Assembly (NCBI RefSeq): GCF_000934845.1
Contig: NZ_JXIQ01000016.1
Location: forward strand, 62,001-126,000
DNA length: 64,000 nucleotides
Source: Mesobacillus subterraneus
GTDB lineage: Bacteria > Bacillota > Bacilli > Bacillales > Cytobacillaceae
Reading direction: 5' to 3'
Below the pieces are notes generated by a model. The model saw only the letters and a program-made list of their open reading frames with translations, did not search any database and had not been told where the DNA came from. The translations under genes were made by a program, and so were the position numbers. Of the stretch, positions 52,783 to 61,760 are shown in pieces. The stretch's first letter is position 1. Each line of letters opens with the position of its first letter.

Positions 52783-54402
52783 ATGATGAATACTCCATTG
52801 ACAGTAGGATCACTATTAGAAAGAGCTGAAAAGTTTTTCCCGAAAAAGCTGGTAGTGTCGCGGACACTATCAGGTATTCACCGGTTTACCTACAAGGAGA
52901 TTGGCGAGCGGACCCGGAGGCTTGCTAGTGCGCTTGAAAAGCTTGGTATTGAAAAAGGCGACCGGGTCGGAACTTTTGCCTGGAATCATCATCGTCATCT
53001 AGAAGCCTATTTCGCCGCACCTGGTATGGGGGCTGTGCTCCATACGATCAATATTCGATTATCACCTGAGCATGTCTCTTATATCATCAATCATGCGGAA
53101 GATAAGGTATTGCTTATCGATGAGGATTTGGTACCGCTGATTGAGCGGAACAAGGATCAATTTAAAACGGTGGAAGCATATATTATCATGACTGACAAAG
53201 ATGAGCTGCCGGAAACAACATTGGAACCTGTCTATTCCTATGAAAAACTATTGCGAGAATCCAGCCCTAAGTTCGAATTCGTAAAAAATATAGATGAAAA
53301 TGACCCTGCCGGAATGTGCTATACATCAGCCACAACAGGGAATCCAAAAGGCGTAGTTTACTCCCATAGGGGCATTGTCCTCCACAGTTTCGCGTTTGGT
53401 CTGGCTGATACTGCTGCGTTATCGGAAACAGATGTCGTCCTACCGGTTGTTCCGATGTTCCACGCCAATGCCTGGGGTCTGCCATTTGCTGCGACATGGT
53501 TCGGCTCTACCCAGGTGCTTCCAGGGCCGCTGTTCACTCCAAAACTGCTGGCAGAATTGATCGATCAGGAGAAGGTCACTTTCACCGCAGGAGTACCGAC
53601 GATCTGGCTTGGCCTCTTAAATGAACTGGAAAAAGGAAGCTATGATACATCATCGCTCAGAGCGATTGTCTGTGGAGGATCTGCTGCGCCAAGAGGGATG
53701 ATCAAAGCGTTTGAAACGAAGTACAAAATTCCATTCCTGCACGCTTATGGGATGACGGAAACGACTCCGCTGGCCACGGTTTCTCGTCTGAAAAGCTACC
53801 AGATTGGCTTGGAAGAAGAAGAAATTCTCGATATCCGTTCCAAGCAGGGACTGCTCGTTCCAGGTTTGGAAATGAAGGTCATTAGCGGAAATGGGGAAGT
53901 GAAGTGGGATGGAGAAGAAATGGGCGAACTGCTGCTGCGGGGACCGTGGATTGCGGATGGATATTACAAGGATGAACGGTCCAAAGATGCATTCCGTGAT
54001 GGCTGGCTTTATACTGGCGATGTCGCCACTGTAGATGAAGAAGGCGTCATCAAGCTTGTCGACCGAACAAATGACTTAATAAAGAGCGGTGGGGAGTGGA
54101 TTTCCTCCGTTGACCTTGAGAATGCCTTTATGTCCCATGATGCCGTATTCGAAGCAAGTGTTGTCGCTGTTCCGCATGAACAATGGCAGGAACGCCCGGT
54201 CGCCTGCGTCGTCCTTAAAGAACAATACAAAGGGCAAGTCACAAAGCAGGAGCTGCTCGAGTTCATCGCACCGCAGTTCGCTAAATGGTGGCTGCCAGAT
54301 GACGTAGTATTTATGGAAGAAATTCCGAAAACCTCCGTCGGAAAATTCCTGAAGCGGGCGTTGAGGGACCAGCTGAAAGACCATCTCGTACAAAATTCAT
54401 AA
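52783..54402 (+). CDS. Fatty-acid CoA ligase, AlkK-like
   Basis: A 539-residue ligase with the variant A3 motif YTSATTGNPKGVVYSHRG near residues 180-197, typical of the medium/long-chain AlkK group, HAYGMTETTPLA near 322, YTGDVATVDEEGVIKLVDRTND near 410-431, and PKTSVGKFLKRALR near the end. It is the last gene of the acyl-CoA region, after the CaiB relic, with a terminator downstream. Confidence 0.9.
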   Translation: MMNTPLTVGSLLERAEKFFPKKLVVSRTLSGIHRFTYKEIGERTRRLASALEKLGIEKGDRVGTFAWNHHRHLEAYFAAPGMGAVLHTINIRLSPEHVSYIINHAEDKVLLIDEDLVPLIERNKDQFKTVEAYIIMTDKDELPETTLEPVYSYEKLLRESSPKFEFVKNIDENDPAGMCYTSATTGNPKGVVYSHRGIVLHSFAFGLADTAALSETDVVLPVVPMFHANAWGLPFAATWFGSTQVLPGPLFTPKLLAELIDQEKVTFTAGVPTIWLGLLNELEKGSYDTSSLRAIVCGGSAAPRGMIKAFETKYKIPFLHAYGMTETTPLATVSRLKSYQIGLEEEEILDIRSKQGLLVPGLEMKVISGNGEVKWDGEEMGELLLRGPWIADGYYKDERSKDAFRDGWLYTGDVATVDEEGVIKLVDRTNDLIKSGGEWISSVDLENAFMSHDAVFEASVVAVPHEQWQERPVACVVLKEQYKGQVTKQELLEFIAPQFAKWWLPDDVVFMEEIPKTSVGKFLKRALRDQLKDHLVQNS

Positions 54403-54429
54403 ATGTACAATATTTTCCTCCAATAAACC

Positions 54430-54461
54430 AGCCAGCTGTCAAAGTGCAGCCGGCTTTTTTA
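54430..54461 (+). terminator. Terminator of the acyl-CoA operon
   Basis: AGCCAGCTG pairs with CAGCCGGCT (one mismatch), followed by TTTTTT. Confidence 0.82.
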
Positions 54462-54633
54462 TAAGATCAGAATTTATATATTGACCCTTTTTTGCGGGAA
54501 AATCGGGCGTGGATCCCAATATTCTTAAACGAATCTTTTTTGTTGATAAACACGAAGGCGAAAAACGTCTCGAGGAGTTAGCGGCAAACGGCTTGCCTAA
54601 GCCTTGGGCTATGTGCTAATGCTGGACAAGACT

Positions 54634-54726
54634 AGGTTTGGGGTGGTAGAGCGAAAAGTTGTCAAGAAAACCCCGTTATTTTGACAGGTTTGGGTGCTTT
54701 GAACGAAAAGTTGTCAAGAAAGCCCC
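54634..54726. repeat. Imperfect 52-bp direct duplication
   Basis: Two copies starting AGGTTTGG at 54634 and 54686. The shared core AAAGTTGTCAAGAA also occurs inverted at 62449-62462 with GCGC next to it, so a short dispersed motif is present in at least three places. Confidence 0.75.
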
Positions 54727-54890
54727 AAAAAACCGGTCTGTGAGGGGGTTGGGGTGAAATTTTGGATGGTGATAGGTTTGGTTGCGATCGGAAAGGTTTG
54801 AGCGGAGCGAGAGGAGGCTCACCTGTCGCCCCGCGGAAAGCGAGTGTCATACGTTCCAATCAACAGCCCCGATTATCCACCAAACGAAAA

Positions 54891-54918
54891 AAGACCGGGC
54901 GGTTTTTGCCCGGTTTTT
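54891..54918 (+). terminator. Terminator-like hairpin
   Basis: ACCGGGC and GCCCGGT with 7-base loop and TTTTC after. It has no gene directly upstream, so it may stop read-through into the sugar operon. Confidence 0.65.
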
Positions 54919-55037
54919 CTTGTTAGGAAATGCGCACATTTATTCGTCAATGGGCATGTACTCCATGCATCATTTCTTACCGTGCATAAATTATAGTGAA
55001 TTGCGCTATTTACTATACGCCATGAGAGGTGAAAGCG

Positions 55038-56129
55038 ATGAAGATTTTAACAATTCTGGGAACGCGGCCAGAAATCATTAGGCTGAGCCTGATTATCGAT
55101 AAACTAGACCAATTTGCTGACAAACATTTAATAGTCCATACCGGTCAGAATTTCACTGCCTCACTAAGCGATATTTTTTTTCGAGAGCTGCAGGTCAGGG
55201 AGCCTGACTATCATCTTTCGCTAAAAAAGACCTCACTTGGAGGTCAGCTTGGGTCGATGTTTTCAGAATTGGAAAAAATAATTGAGATAGAAAAGCCTGA
55301 CAAAGTCTTGCTGCTGGGTGATACGAACAGTGCCTTAAGCGCCATTCTTGCTGAACGGATGAATATCCCGGTTTATCATATGGAAGCTGGCAACCGATGC
55401 TTTGACCTTCGTGTCCCCGAGGAAAAGAACCGGAAGATTATCGACGCGGTGTCAAGCTACAATCTTCCATACACCGAAAAGAGCAGAGAGAACCTCATCA
55501 AAGAGGGGATTCCCGTTAATCGGATCTTTGTTACTGGCAATCCTATATTAGAAGTTTTGAAGTTTTATGAGCCCTCCATTGAAAATAGCAAAATTCTTGA
55601 AACCCTTGAGTTAAAAGAAAAAGACTATTTTTTAACAACCATTCACCGAGCGGAAAACGTCGATGATGACAAAATTTTGACAGGAATTATGGAAGGCTTG
55701 AACACGGTGGCTGGAACGTTTAAAAAAAGGATTATTTGCAGCCTTCATCCCCGCACTGCTTCTAAAATGCAGTCAGCATTCACAATCGGCTTAAGTGAAT
55801 TAATAGAATTTCATGAGCCATTTGGATTATTTGACTTTATTAAACTTCAGAAAAATGCCTTCTGTGTGCTTACAGATAGCGGAACGGTTCAGGAGGAGAG
55901 TTGTCTCTTGCACGTACCGGCAGTTACTGTAAGGAACTCAACAGAAAGGCCAGAAACGGTAGAATGCGGCAGCAATATCGTAAGCGGAGTGAAGGCTGAG
56001 CAAATTCTGCAAGCGGTAAAAGTGATGGTCAGCCAAAATGCTGATTGGCCATTTCCAGCTGGATATGAAGACCTGCATGTTTCTTCTAAGGTAGTTAAAT
56101 TCATATTAGGAGGGAAAGGAATTGTTTGA
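55038..56129 (+). CDS. UDP-GlcNAc 2-epimerase-like (WecB/CapG type)
   Basis: ATG at 55038 with GAGAGGTGA upstream; 363 residues. Family signs: ILGTRPEIIRLS at the N-terminus, LLGDTNSAL near 95, HMEAGNRCFDLRVPEE near 116-131, TIHRAENVDD near 200, and TDSGTVQEESCLLHVPAVTVRNSTERPET-type sequence near 283-310. These enzymes epimerise C2 of UDP-HexNAc. In the CapE/CapF/CapG route a WecB-like protein makes the last step to UDP-L-FucNAc; the neighbouring genes fit that model. Confidence 0.88.
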   Translation: MKILTILGTRPEIIRLSLIIDKLDQFADKHLIVHTGQNFTASLSDIFFRELQVREPDYHLSLKKTSLGGQLGSMFSELEKIIEIEKPDKVLLLGDTNSALSAILAERMNIPVYHMEAGNRCFDLRVPEEKNRKIIDAVSSYNLPYTEKSRENLIKEGIPVNRIFVTGNPILEVLKFYEPSIENSKILETLELKEKDYFLTTIHRAENVDDDKILTGIMEGLNTVAGTFKKRIICSLHPRTASKMQSAFTIGLSELIEFHEPFGLFDFIKLQKNAFCVLTDSGTVQEESCLLHVPAVTVRNSTERPETVECGSNIVSGVKAEQILQAVKVMVSQNADWPFPAGYEDLHVSSKVVKFILGGKGIV

Positions 56130-57108
56130 AAATAAAACCATTCTTGTAACCGGAGGTACTGGATCCTGGGGACATGAACTTGTAAGGCAACTGCTGGAAA
56201 AGACTCCAAGGGAAATCAGGATCTTTTCCAGAAATGAATCAAGTCAAGTGGCGATGAAGAGACAATTTTCGGATCCGCGGCTGACGTTTATCATTGGCGA
56301 TATCAAAGAGAAAGACGTCTTAATGAGAGCAACAGAAGGAACCGACTATATTTATCATCTTGCCGCTCTTAAGCATGTGCCAGTATGTGAAGATCAACCT
56401 TTGGAGGCACTGAAGACGAATGTGCTCGGAACGCAAAATGTCATTGATGTAGCAATTAAAAACAAAGTCGATAAAGTGATCTATATTTCAACGGACAAGG
56501 CGGCCAATCCATCTAATTTTTATGGGCTGACAAAGGCAATGGGAGAACGTTTGATCATTCACGCCAATCTGTTGAAAACTACCACGAGATTTGTATGTGT
56601 TCGCGGTGGAAATGTACTAGGGACAAATGGAAGTGTCATCCATGTATTCAAAGACCAAATTTCCAAGAACAACCAGATAAGTATTACCGACATGGAAATG
56701 ACTAGATTCTTCCTGACGATCGAGGATGCCATCAAACTTCTTTTCAAGGCATCCGCCGAGAGCATTGGCGGAGAAATTTTCGTCATGAAGATGCCTACAT
56801 GTAAAATAACAGACCTTGCGAAGGTACTGATCGCCGCATCAGGCAAGAAAAATGTCGGGATGGCACAACTTGGAATCCGGCCAGGGGAGAAGCTGCACGA
56901 AATTTTATTCTCGGAATATGAAAGTCAAAATACCATTGCCTATGATGAAAATTACTATGTCATCCTTCCAACCATTGAAATTCCTAACCTGAAAACCCAT
57001 TATCAACATTATCCTAAAGTAAAGCTGGCAAATTATAATTCAAGTGAAAAGCTGATGTCTTTAGAAGAAATCAGGACAATGCTTGTTAAAGGAAGATTTC
57101 TGCCATGA
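56122..57108 (+). CDS. UDP-GlcNAc 4,6-dehydratase/5-epimerase-like (CapE/FnlA type)
   Basis: TTG at 56122, with AGGAGGG upstream and an 8-bp overlap with the previous gene; 328 residues. NAD motif TGGTGSWGHELVRQLL near residues 11-26 (the usual TGGTGSxG form), HLAALKHVPVCEDQPLEALKTNVLG near 81-105, STDKAANPSNFYGLTKAMGE near 124-143 (here STDKAANPxNxYG replaces the classic YxxxK form). This extended SDR group starts UDP-FucNAc, UDP-QuiNAc or pseudaminic-type sugars from UDP-GlcNAc. Confidence 0.9.
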   Translation: MFENKTILVTGGTGSWGHELVRQLLEKTPREIRIFSRNESSQVAMKRQFSDPRLTFIIGDIKEKDVLMRATEGTDYIYHLAALKHVPVCEDQPLEALKTNVLGTQNVIDVAIKNKVDKVIYISTDKAANPSNFYGLTKAMGERLIIHANLLKTTTRFVCVRGGNVLGTNGSVIHVFKDQISKNNQISITDMEMTRFFLTIEDAIKLLFKASAESIGGEIFVMKMPTCKITDLAKVLIAASGKKNVGMAQLGIRPGEKLHEILFSEYESQNTIAYDENYYVILPTIEIPNLKTHYQHYPKVKLANYNSSEKLMSLEEIRTMLVKGRFLP

Positions 57109-57926
57109 AAATTTTGATATTGGGCGGAAAAGGAATGGCTGGCCATATGGTTACTGACTATTTGAGCAGAATCGATCGCTACGAGGTCTCTTTTACCAGC
57201 AGGACAGGGGAGGGGATTCCACTCGACGCAGCTAATTTTGATGAGGTTAAGGGGCTGATATCTGATAAGCAGCCAGATGTCATCATCAACTGTATTGGTC
57301 TATTGAATGATCAAGCAGCCGCAAACCTTGTTGAAGCCATAAAGGTGAACAGCCTTCTTCCGCATGTACTGGCGGAGACCGCTAGTCTGTACGGAGGCAA
57401 GGTGATCCATATCAGTACTGACTGTGTTTTTTCAGGCGAAAAGGGATCGTATGCGGAAACCGATTTACTCGATGGAACTTCCATTTATGCAAAAACAAAA
57501 GCGCTTGGTGAAATAACACATGCTCCACACTTAACCATTCGTACTTCGATCATTGGCCCGGAACTCAAAGAATCAGGCATCGGGCTGTTCCACTGGTTTC
57601 AGCAACAAACAGGCATGGTAAACGGCTTCACAAATGTATGGTGGAATGGAGTCACGACATTGGAGCTGGCAAAAGGGATCGACCACGTTATACAGAAGAA
57701 TATTACTGGACTACTTCACTTAACAGCTCCACAACCAATTTCAAAGCATGATTTGTTGATGCTTTTACAGCAATCCTTTCAAAAAAATGATGTAAAAATT
57801 ATCGAAGATGGACGTCTCTCGATCGATCGGACATTGGTGAACACAAGAAAGGATTTCGATTACCAAGTGCCAGATTATCCGGAAATGATATCTGCTCTTG
57901 CTAATTGGATGAAGCAGGATGGATAG
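57105..57926 (+). CDS. RmlD-like sugar-nucleotide reductase
   Basis: A 273-residue SDR overlapping its neighbour by 4 bp. ILGGKGMAGHMVTDYLS at the N-terminus, INCIGLLND near 62, ISTDCVFSGEKGSYAETD near 102-119 and YAKTKALGE near 128. This matches RmlD-type 4-keto reductases. In the present operon it would reduce the 4-keto product of the CapE-like enzyme, the role of CapF/FnlB, but it lacks the C-terminal cupin of CapF. Confidence 0.87.
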   Translation: MKILILGGKGMAGHMVTDYLSRIDRYEVSFTSRTGEGIPLDAANFDEVKGLISDKQPDVIINCIGLLNDQAAANLVEAIKVNSLLPHVLAETASLYGGKVIHISTDCVFSGEKGSYAETDLLDGTSIYAKTKALGEITHAPHLTIRTSIIGPELKESGIGLFHWFQQQTGMVNGFTNVWWNGVTTLELAKGIDHVIQKNITGLLHLTAPQPISKHDLLMLLQQSFQKNDVKIIEDGRLSIDRTLVNTRKDFDYQVPDYPEMISALANWMKQDG

Positions 57927-58839
57927 AAACAAAAAAGTACTCATTACTGGTGCAAACGGGTTCACAGGCAGGCATGCTTGCCAATTCTTTGCGGATTGTG
58001 GCTACGATGTGACAGGGATGGTAAGGAGCCTTCCTTCCAAGCGTTCAGACGTAAAGCTGATATACGGGGATCTAGGCTGCCAGCAAAGAATAGAGGAAGT
58101 AATAAAAGAAATCAAGCCCGAACTTATTCTCCATTTAGCAGGCTTAAATAATGTCGGGGAATCATGGGTGGTTCCAGATGAATGTATTTCCACGAATGTC
58201 ATGGGGACAGTCCACTTATTGGAGGCTGTCAGAAACAGTTGTCCGGAAGCCAAAATGATTGTCGTTGGCTCCATGCTCCAGGAGCAGCCGGAAGAAATAC
58301 CAGCCAACCCATATTCCTTATCGAAAACAATTCAATTTCAGGTAAGTAAGGCCTGGGAGCATTTATATGAAATGAATATTCTGTTTGTCAAGCCGACCAA
58401 CTTGATTGGACCAGGACCTGCAAATGGAATTTGTTCGATCCTTGCACAGAAAATTGTCCAGATGGAGAGTGGAAAACAAAGCGGGACCATCTCCCTCGAT
58501 TCCTTGGATGCCTCCAGGGATTTTCTGGATGTGAGGGATGCGGTAAAGGCATTCGCCATTCTGGCAGAGCTCGGACAAAAAGGCCATGTGTATGAGCTGG
58601 GAACAGGTGTTAAGAGACCCTTGAGGGAAGTGATTGAAGAACTCAGGCAGTTATCTGTCATAGAATTTGAAGTAAACGAGCAAAAGCCGCAAAAACGAAC
58701 AATGACACATGTAAGTGGATATTCAACATTACAAGATCTTAACAATTTGGGATGGGAACCGTCGATCAGTTTGCAAACATCCTTACGGGATATTTTAGAA
58801 TATCACCGCCGAAGAAAAGGGGAGAATATGGATGAATAA
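57919..58839 (+). CDS. NAD-dependent epimerase/dehydratase (GDP-mannose 4,6-dehydratase-like)
   Basis: A 306-residue extended SDR: ITGANGFTGRHACQFFADCGYDVTG at residues 8-32, HLAGLNNVGESW near 72-83, and NPYSLSKTIQF near 131 (Tyr-x3-Lys). It overlaps the previous gene by 8 bp. It resembles the GDP-mannose dehydratase/GDP-6-deoxy-lyxo-hexulose reductase group but is shorter at the C-terminus. Probably a second modification step or supplies another sugar for the same glycan. Confidence 0.85.
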   Translation: MDRNKKVLITGANGFTGRHACQFFADCGYDVTGMVRSLPSKRSDVKLIYGDLGCQQRIEEVIKEIKPELILHLAGLNNVGESWVVPDECISTNVMGTVHLLEAVRNSCPEAKMIVVGSMLQEQPEEIPANPYSLSKTIQFQVSKAWEHLYEMNILFVKPTNLIGPGPANGICSILAQKIVQMESGKQSGTISLDSLDASRDFLDVRDAVKAFAILAELGQKGHVYELGTGVKRPLREVIEELRQLSVIEFEVNEQKPQKRTMTHVSGYSTLQDLNNLGWEPSISLQTSLRDILEYHRRRKGENMDE

Positions 58840-59575
58840 AAAAGTATCCATTATTATTCCATTTTATAATTGTGCGTATGTGGAAGAGGCAGTTGAGAGT
58901 GCACTGAACCAGACATATCCCCATATCGAGGTCATCGTTGTCGATGATGGATCGACTCAGCATGTGGAAAAGCTGGAAAAATACATTGACACTGGCCGGA
59001 TTAAGTATTGTAAAAAAGAAAATGGCGGAACCGCGAGTGCGCTCAATCAAGGAATTAGAGCTGCTGACGGAGAATATTTTTGCTGGCTAAGTTCAGATGA
59101 TGTTTTTCTTCCGGATAAAGTCTTGCGGCAGGTAGAATTTATGGAACAAACAGGGAGCATGGCTTCCTTCATGTCCTTCTATTTCATAAATGAAAATAGC
59201 CAGGTCATCAGCGAAGCGATGGCGTATCCATTCACAAACAAGCTCCTCTTTTATAAAATGTTACGCGTCAACTGCCCGATTAATGGCTGTACTGTCATGC
59301 TGGATAGCAGAGTTTTTGACGAAATTGGTTATTTTGACGAGTCCTTGCCATATACACATGACTATGATTTCTGGCTCAGGCTGATACAAGTTTATGACTT
59401 CTTGTATATCCCGCTTGCCTTGTTATATTACAGGGTTCATGGGGAAATGGGAACAAAAAAGCATGCAATTACCATTAAACTAGAGATTGAGAAGGTGAAA
59501 AATAAACATAGTGCAGCGATGAAGAGCCTGATTAAACAGGAAATTGCTGCTATCGTGAATAAAAATTCAAATTAG
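58832..59575 (+). CDS. GT2 family glycosyltransferase
   Basis: A 247-residue GT-A enzyme: VSIIIPFYNCAYVEEAVESAL at the N-terminus, VVDDGSTQ near 36, NGGTASALNQGI near 64-75, and SSDDVF near 90 as the DxD-like metal site. A late HDYDFWLRL motif near 177 is typical of spore-coat or teichoic-type sugar transferases. It ends the five-gene operon, all overlapping by 4-8 bp, and presumably transfers the sugar made by the preceding genes. Confidence 0.9.
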   Translation: MNKKVSIIIPFYNCAYVEEAVESALNQTYPHIEVIVVDDGSTQHVEKLEKYIDTGRIKYCKKENGGTASALNQGIRAADGEYFCWLSSDDVFLPDKVLRQVEFMEQTGSMASFMSFYFINENSQVISEAMAYPFTNKLLFYKMLRVNCPINGCTVMLDSRVFDEIGYFDESLPYTHDYDFWLRLIQVYDFLYIPLALLYYRVHGEMGTKKHAITIKLEIEKVKNKHSAAMKSLIKQEIAAIVNKNSN

Positions 59576-59577
59576 CT

Positions 59578-59610
59578 AAAGGTCCGCTACCAATTTGCGG
59601 ATCTTTTTTT
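59578..59610 (+). terminator. Terminator of the sugar operon
   Basis: AAAGGTCCGC and GCGGATCTTT stem, with seven T in the tail. Confidence 0.85.
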
Positions 59611-59698
59611 GATCAAAATGTTCCTAAATAGGCAAGCAAAGTTAGCGATGGGAATAAATGGACTCCTTGGTGAAGATAGAAAAATAAATAATTTACTG

Positions 59699-59729
59699 TG
59701 AACAAGTGAAAAATAGAATCAACATAGTG
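59699..59729 (+). promoter_or_regulatory. Candidate sigma-G forespore promoter
   Basis: TGAACA, 18 bases, CATAGTG. This is close to the sigma-G consensus (TGAATA-N17/18-CATACTA) and lies at a sensible distance from the operon start. Confidence 0.55.
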
Positions 59730-59759
59730 TCAAAATTTTAGAATGGGAAGGGTAACGAG

Positions 59760-60242
59760 ATGAATCAGAGAAGATGGCAGTACCTTTTTATTGTGTTAAT
59801 TGTTACTTTGACAGCAGCAGGTTGCTCATTCGGCAAGACTTCCCCAGACAGCAGGAAATCGATGATCCAATCGGTCAATCCAGAACCCGGTGCCGTTGCT
59901 CTTTATGAACAAAAGAATAAAGAGTTGGCAGAAAAAGTAGAAAAAGATATACAGTCCTTTGACGCTATTTACGATGTTGCGGTGATTAAAGGAAAGGAAG
60001 AAACGTTGGTTGCCTATAAGGTGAAGCATTTAAAGAGATTTGGCATGAAGAAAATTGAAAAGGATATCAACAAGCTCCTAGAAGACCATTACCCAAATGA
60101 AGATTTCGTTGTGTCGAGTGATTATAAAATTTTTATAGAGACGATCGAATTGCTGGAGAGAATGAAGGATCCATCCTTTTCAGAAAAAAAGGCAGAACAG
60201 CAATTGCAACGTGTAATCTCTTTAAAAAAAGAAATGACATAA
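59760..60242 (+). CDS. YhcN/YlaJ-type sporulation lipoprotein
   Basis: A 160-residue lipoprotein: hydrophobic signal then lipobox LTAAGC with Cys22. The mature part shows the YhcN/YlaJ pattern (KVEKDIQSFDAIYDVAVIKGKEETLVAYKVKH). Such proteins sit in the spore inner membrane and are often encoded with SpoVA proteins. First gene of the spoVA-type operon. Confidence 0.85.
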   Translation: MNQRRWQYLFIVLIVTLTAAGCSFGKTSPDSRKSMIQSVNPEPGAVALYEQKNKELAEKVEKDIQSFDAIYDVAVIKGKEETLVAYKVKHLKRFGMKKIEKDINKLLEDHYPNEDFVVSSDYKIFIETIELLERMKDPSFSEKKAEQQLQRVISLKKEMT

Positions 60243-60257
60243 GAAGGAGTGAACGAA

Positions 60258-60731
60258 ATGGGGAAGAAGAAAAATTTAACGCCAGTACAACAGCAGTATC
60301 AACAGCTTGAACAAAAACATGAGATCAAACGGCCGGTATGGAAGAATTGCCTGAACGCTTTTTGGGTTGGCGGACTGATCTGCGCAGTTGGACAAGCGAT
60401 CACTTATTTTTATATTTACTTCTTTGATTTTACCGAACAAACAGCAGGGAATCCGACTGTTGCAACGATGATTTTCATTTCGATGCTTTTGACTGGGTTC
60501 GGAGTGTATGACCATATCGGCCAATTTGGCGGAGCTGGCAGTGCAGTTCCAGTAACAGGGTTCGGAAACTCAGTCATTGCAGCAGCGATTGAACATCGGA
60601 CGGAGGGCTTTGTCCTTGGTGTTGGGGGAAATATGTTTAAGCTTGCCGGGAGCGTCATATTATTCGGAGTCTTTGCAGCCTTTATCGTTGCGCTGATCAA
60701 AACTTTATGGACAATGATGGGGGTGCTGTAA
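60258..60731 (+). CDS. spoVAC: Stage V sporulation protein AC
   Basis: ATG at 60258 follows AAGGAGTG; 157 residues. SpoVAC signatures: ALNAFWVGGLICAVGQ-type start of helix one, and GVYDHIGQFGGAGSAVPVTGFGNSVIAAAIEHRTEG near 84-119. SpoVAC is a membrane channel protein that moves Ca-dipicolinate across the spore inner membrane. Confidence 0.93.
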   Translation: MGKKKNLTPVQQQYQQLEQKHEIKRPVWKNCLNAFWVGGLICAVGQAITYFYIYFFDFTEQTAGNPTVATMIFISMLLTGFGVYDHIGQFGGAGSAVPVTGFGNSVIAAAIEHRTEGFVLGVGGNMFKLAGSVILFGVFAAFIVALIKTLWTMMGVL

Positions 60732-61745
60732 ATGTTGACTGGAAAGCAGACGTGGCAATTCAGCAATAGTCCGGTCATTGAATCCTGGGGTACATCTGGA
60801 GGACCCTTTGAGGCAGAAGGAAAACTTGCAGCAGATTTTGATGTCCTTCATGATGATCTTTGGATGGGGCAGGATTCCTATGAAAAAGCGCACCGAGTCT
60901 TGCTGGAAGAGGCAATCCATTCAGCCTTACAAAAAGGAGAATTCCAAAAGGAAGAAATCCAATTCATGCTCGCTGGGGATCTGATTAATCAAATCACCCC
61001 TACCAGCTTTGCTGCAAGGACAATGGCAATCCCTTATTTTGGACTATTTGGCGCATGCTCCACCTCAATGGAGGGTCTCGCACTTGCATCCTTTATCATT
61101 AATTATCAGGGTGCAAAAAAGGTGGTAACGGGAGCATCCAGCCATAACGCTGCAACGGAAAAACAGTTCCGATACCCGACAGAATATGGCGGTCAAAAGC
61201 CCCCGACTGCACAATGGACCGTTACAGGTGCTGGGGCGGTAGTTTTGACAGATAACCAGGATAAACAAGGGAAAATTGTCACAACATCGGCTACGATTGG
61301 GAAGGTAGTTGATTTAGGGATTTCTGATCCGTTTAATATGGGAGGAGCTATGGCCCCTGCTGCCGCTGATACGATCATTTCTCATTTACAGGATTTACAT
61401 CGGCACCCGTCTTATTATGACTTAATCGTTACGGGAGATCTTGGAAGGATCGGCCAGGCTACTACATATGAACTTCTTCAGCAGGCTGGACTAGAAATTA
61501 CAAGAGAACAATTTCAGGATTGCGGACTGTTAATCTATAACGAAGATCAGCCTGTCCAATCAGGAGGCAGTGGTGCAGGATGCTCGGCGTCGGTTGTATA
61601 TGGCCACCTATTGAATCATATGAAAAAGGGTGTTTATAGAAAGATACTGGTAGTTGCAACCGGAGCATTGCTTTCGCCGCTTTCATTCCAACAGAAAGAA
61701 ACCATCCCTTGCATCGCACATGCAGTTGCGATTGAAAGGAATTAG
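60732..61745 (+). CDS. spoVAD: Stage V sporulation protein AD
   Basis: A 337-residue protein of the thiolase fold without thiolase catalytic Cys use: SWGTSGGPFEAEGKLAADFD near residues 17-36, FGACSTSMEGLALAS near 98-112, SSHNAATEKQFRYPTEYGGQKPPTAQWTVTGAGA near 130-163. SpoVAD binds dipicolinic acid during spore formation and germination. It starts immediately after the spoVAC stop. Confidence 0.95.
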   Translation: MLTGKQTWQFSNSPVIESWGTSGGPFEAEGKLAADFDVLHDDLWMGQDSYEKAHRVLLEEAIHSALQKGEFQKEEIQFMLAGDLINQITPTSFAARTMAIPYFGLFGACSTSMEGLALASFIINYQGAKKVVTGASSHNAATEKQFRYPTEYGGQKPPTAQWTVTGAGAVVLTDNQDKQGKIVTTSATIGKVVDLGISDPFNMGGAMAPAAADTIISHLQDLHRHPSYYDLIVTGDLGRIGQATTYELLQQAGLEITREQFQDCGLLIYNEDQPVQSGGSGAGCSASVVYGHLLNHMKKGVYRKILVVATGALLSPLSFQQKETIPCIAHAVAIERN

Positions 61746-61760
61746 AAAGGAGGAATCATC

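Larger units (their letters stand above)
54462..55037. other. Intergenic region, about 575 bp
   Basis: No supported gene. It holds a possible degenerate 36-codon frame (54509-54619), a 52-bp duplication (54634-54726), a G+C-rich stretch around 54800-54845 of the kind found dispersed in Bacillaceae genomes, and a terminator-like hairpin at 54891-54918. Confidence 0.5.

Noticed and set aside
54509-54619. 36-codon frame starting GTG, possible transposase relic
   Set aside because: Too short and no convincing family match; no terminal inverted repeats or target duplication found around it.
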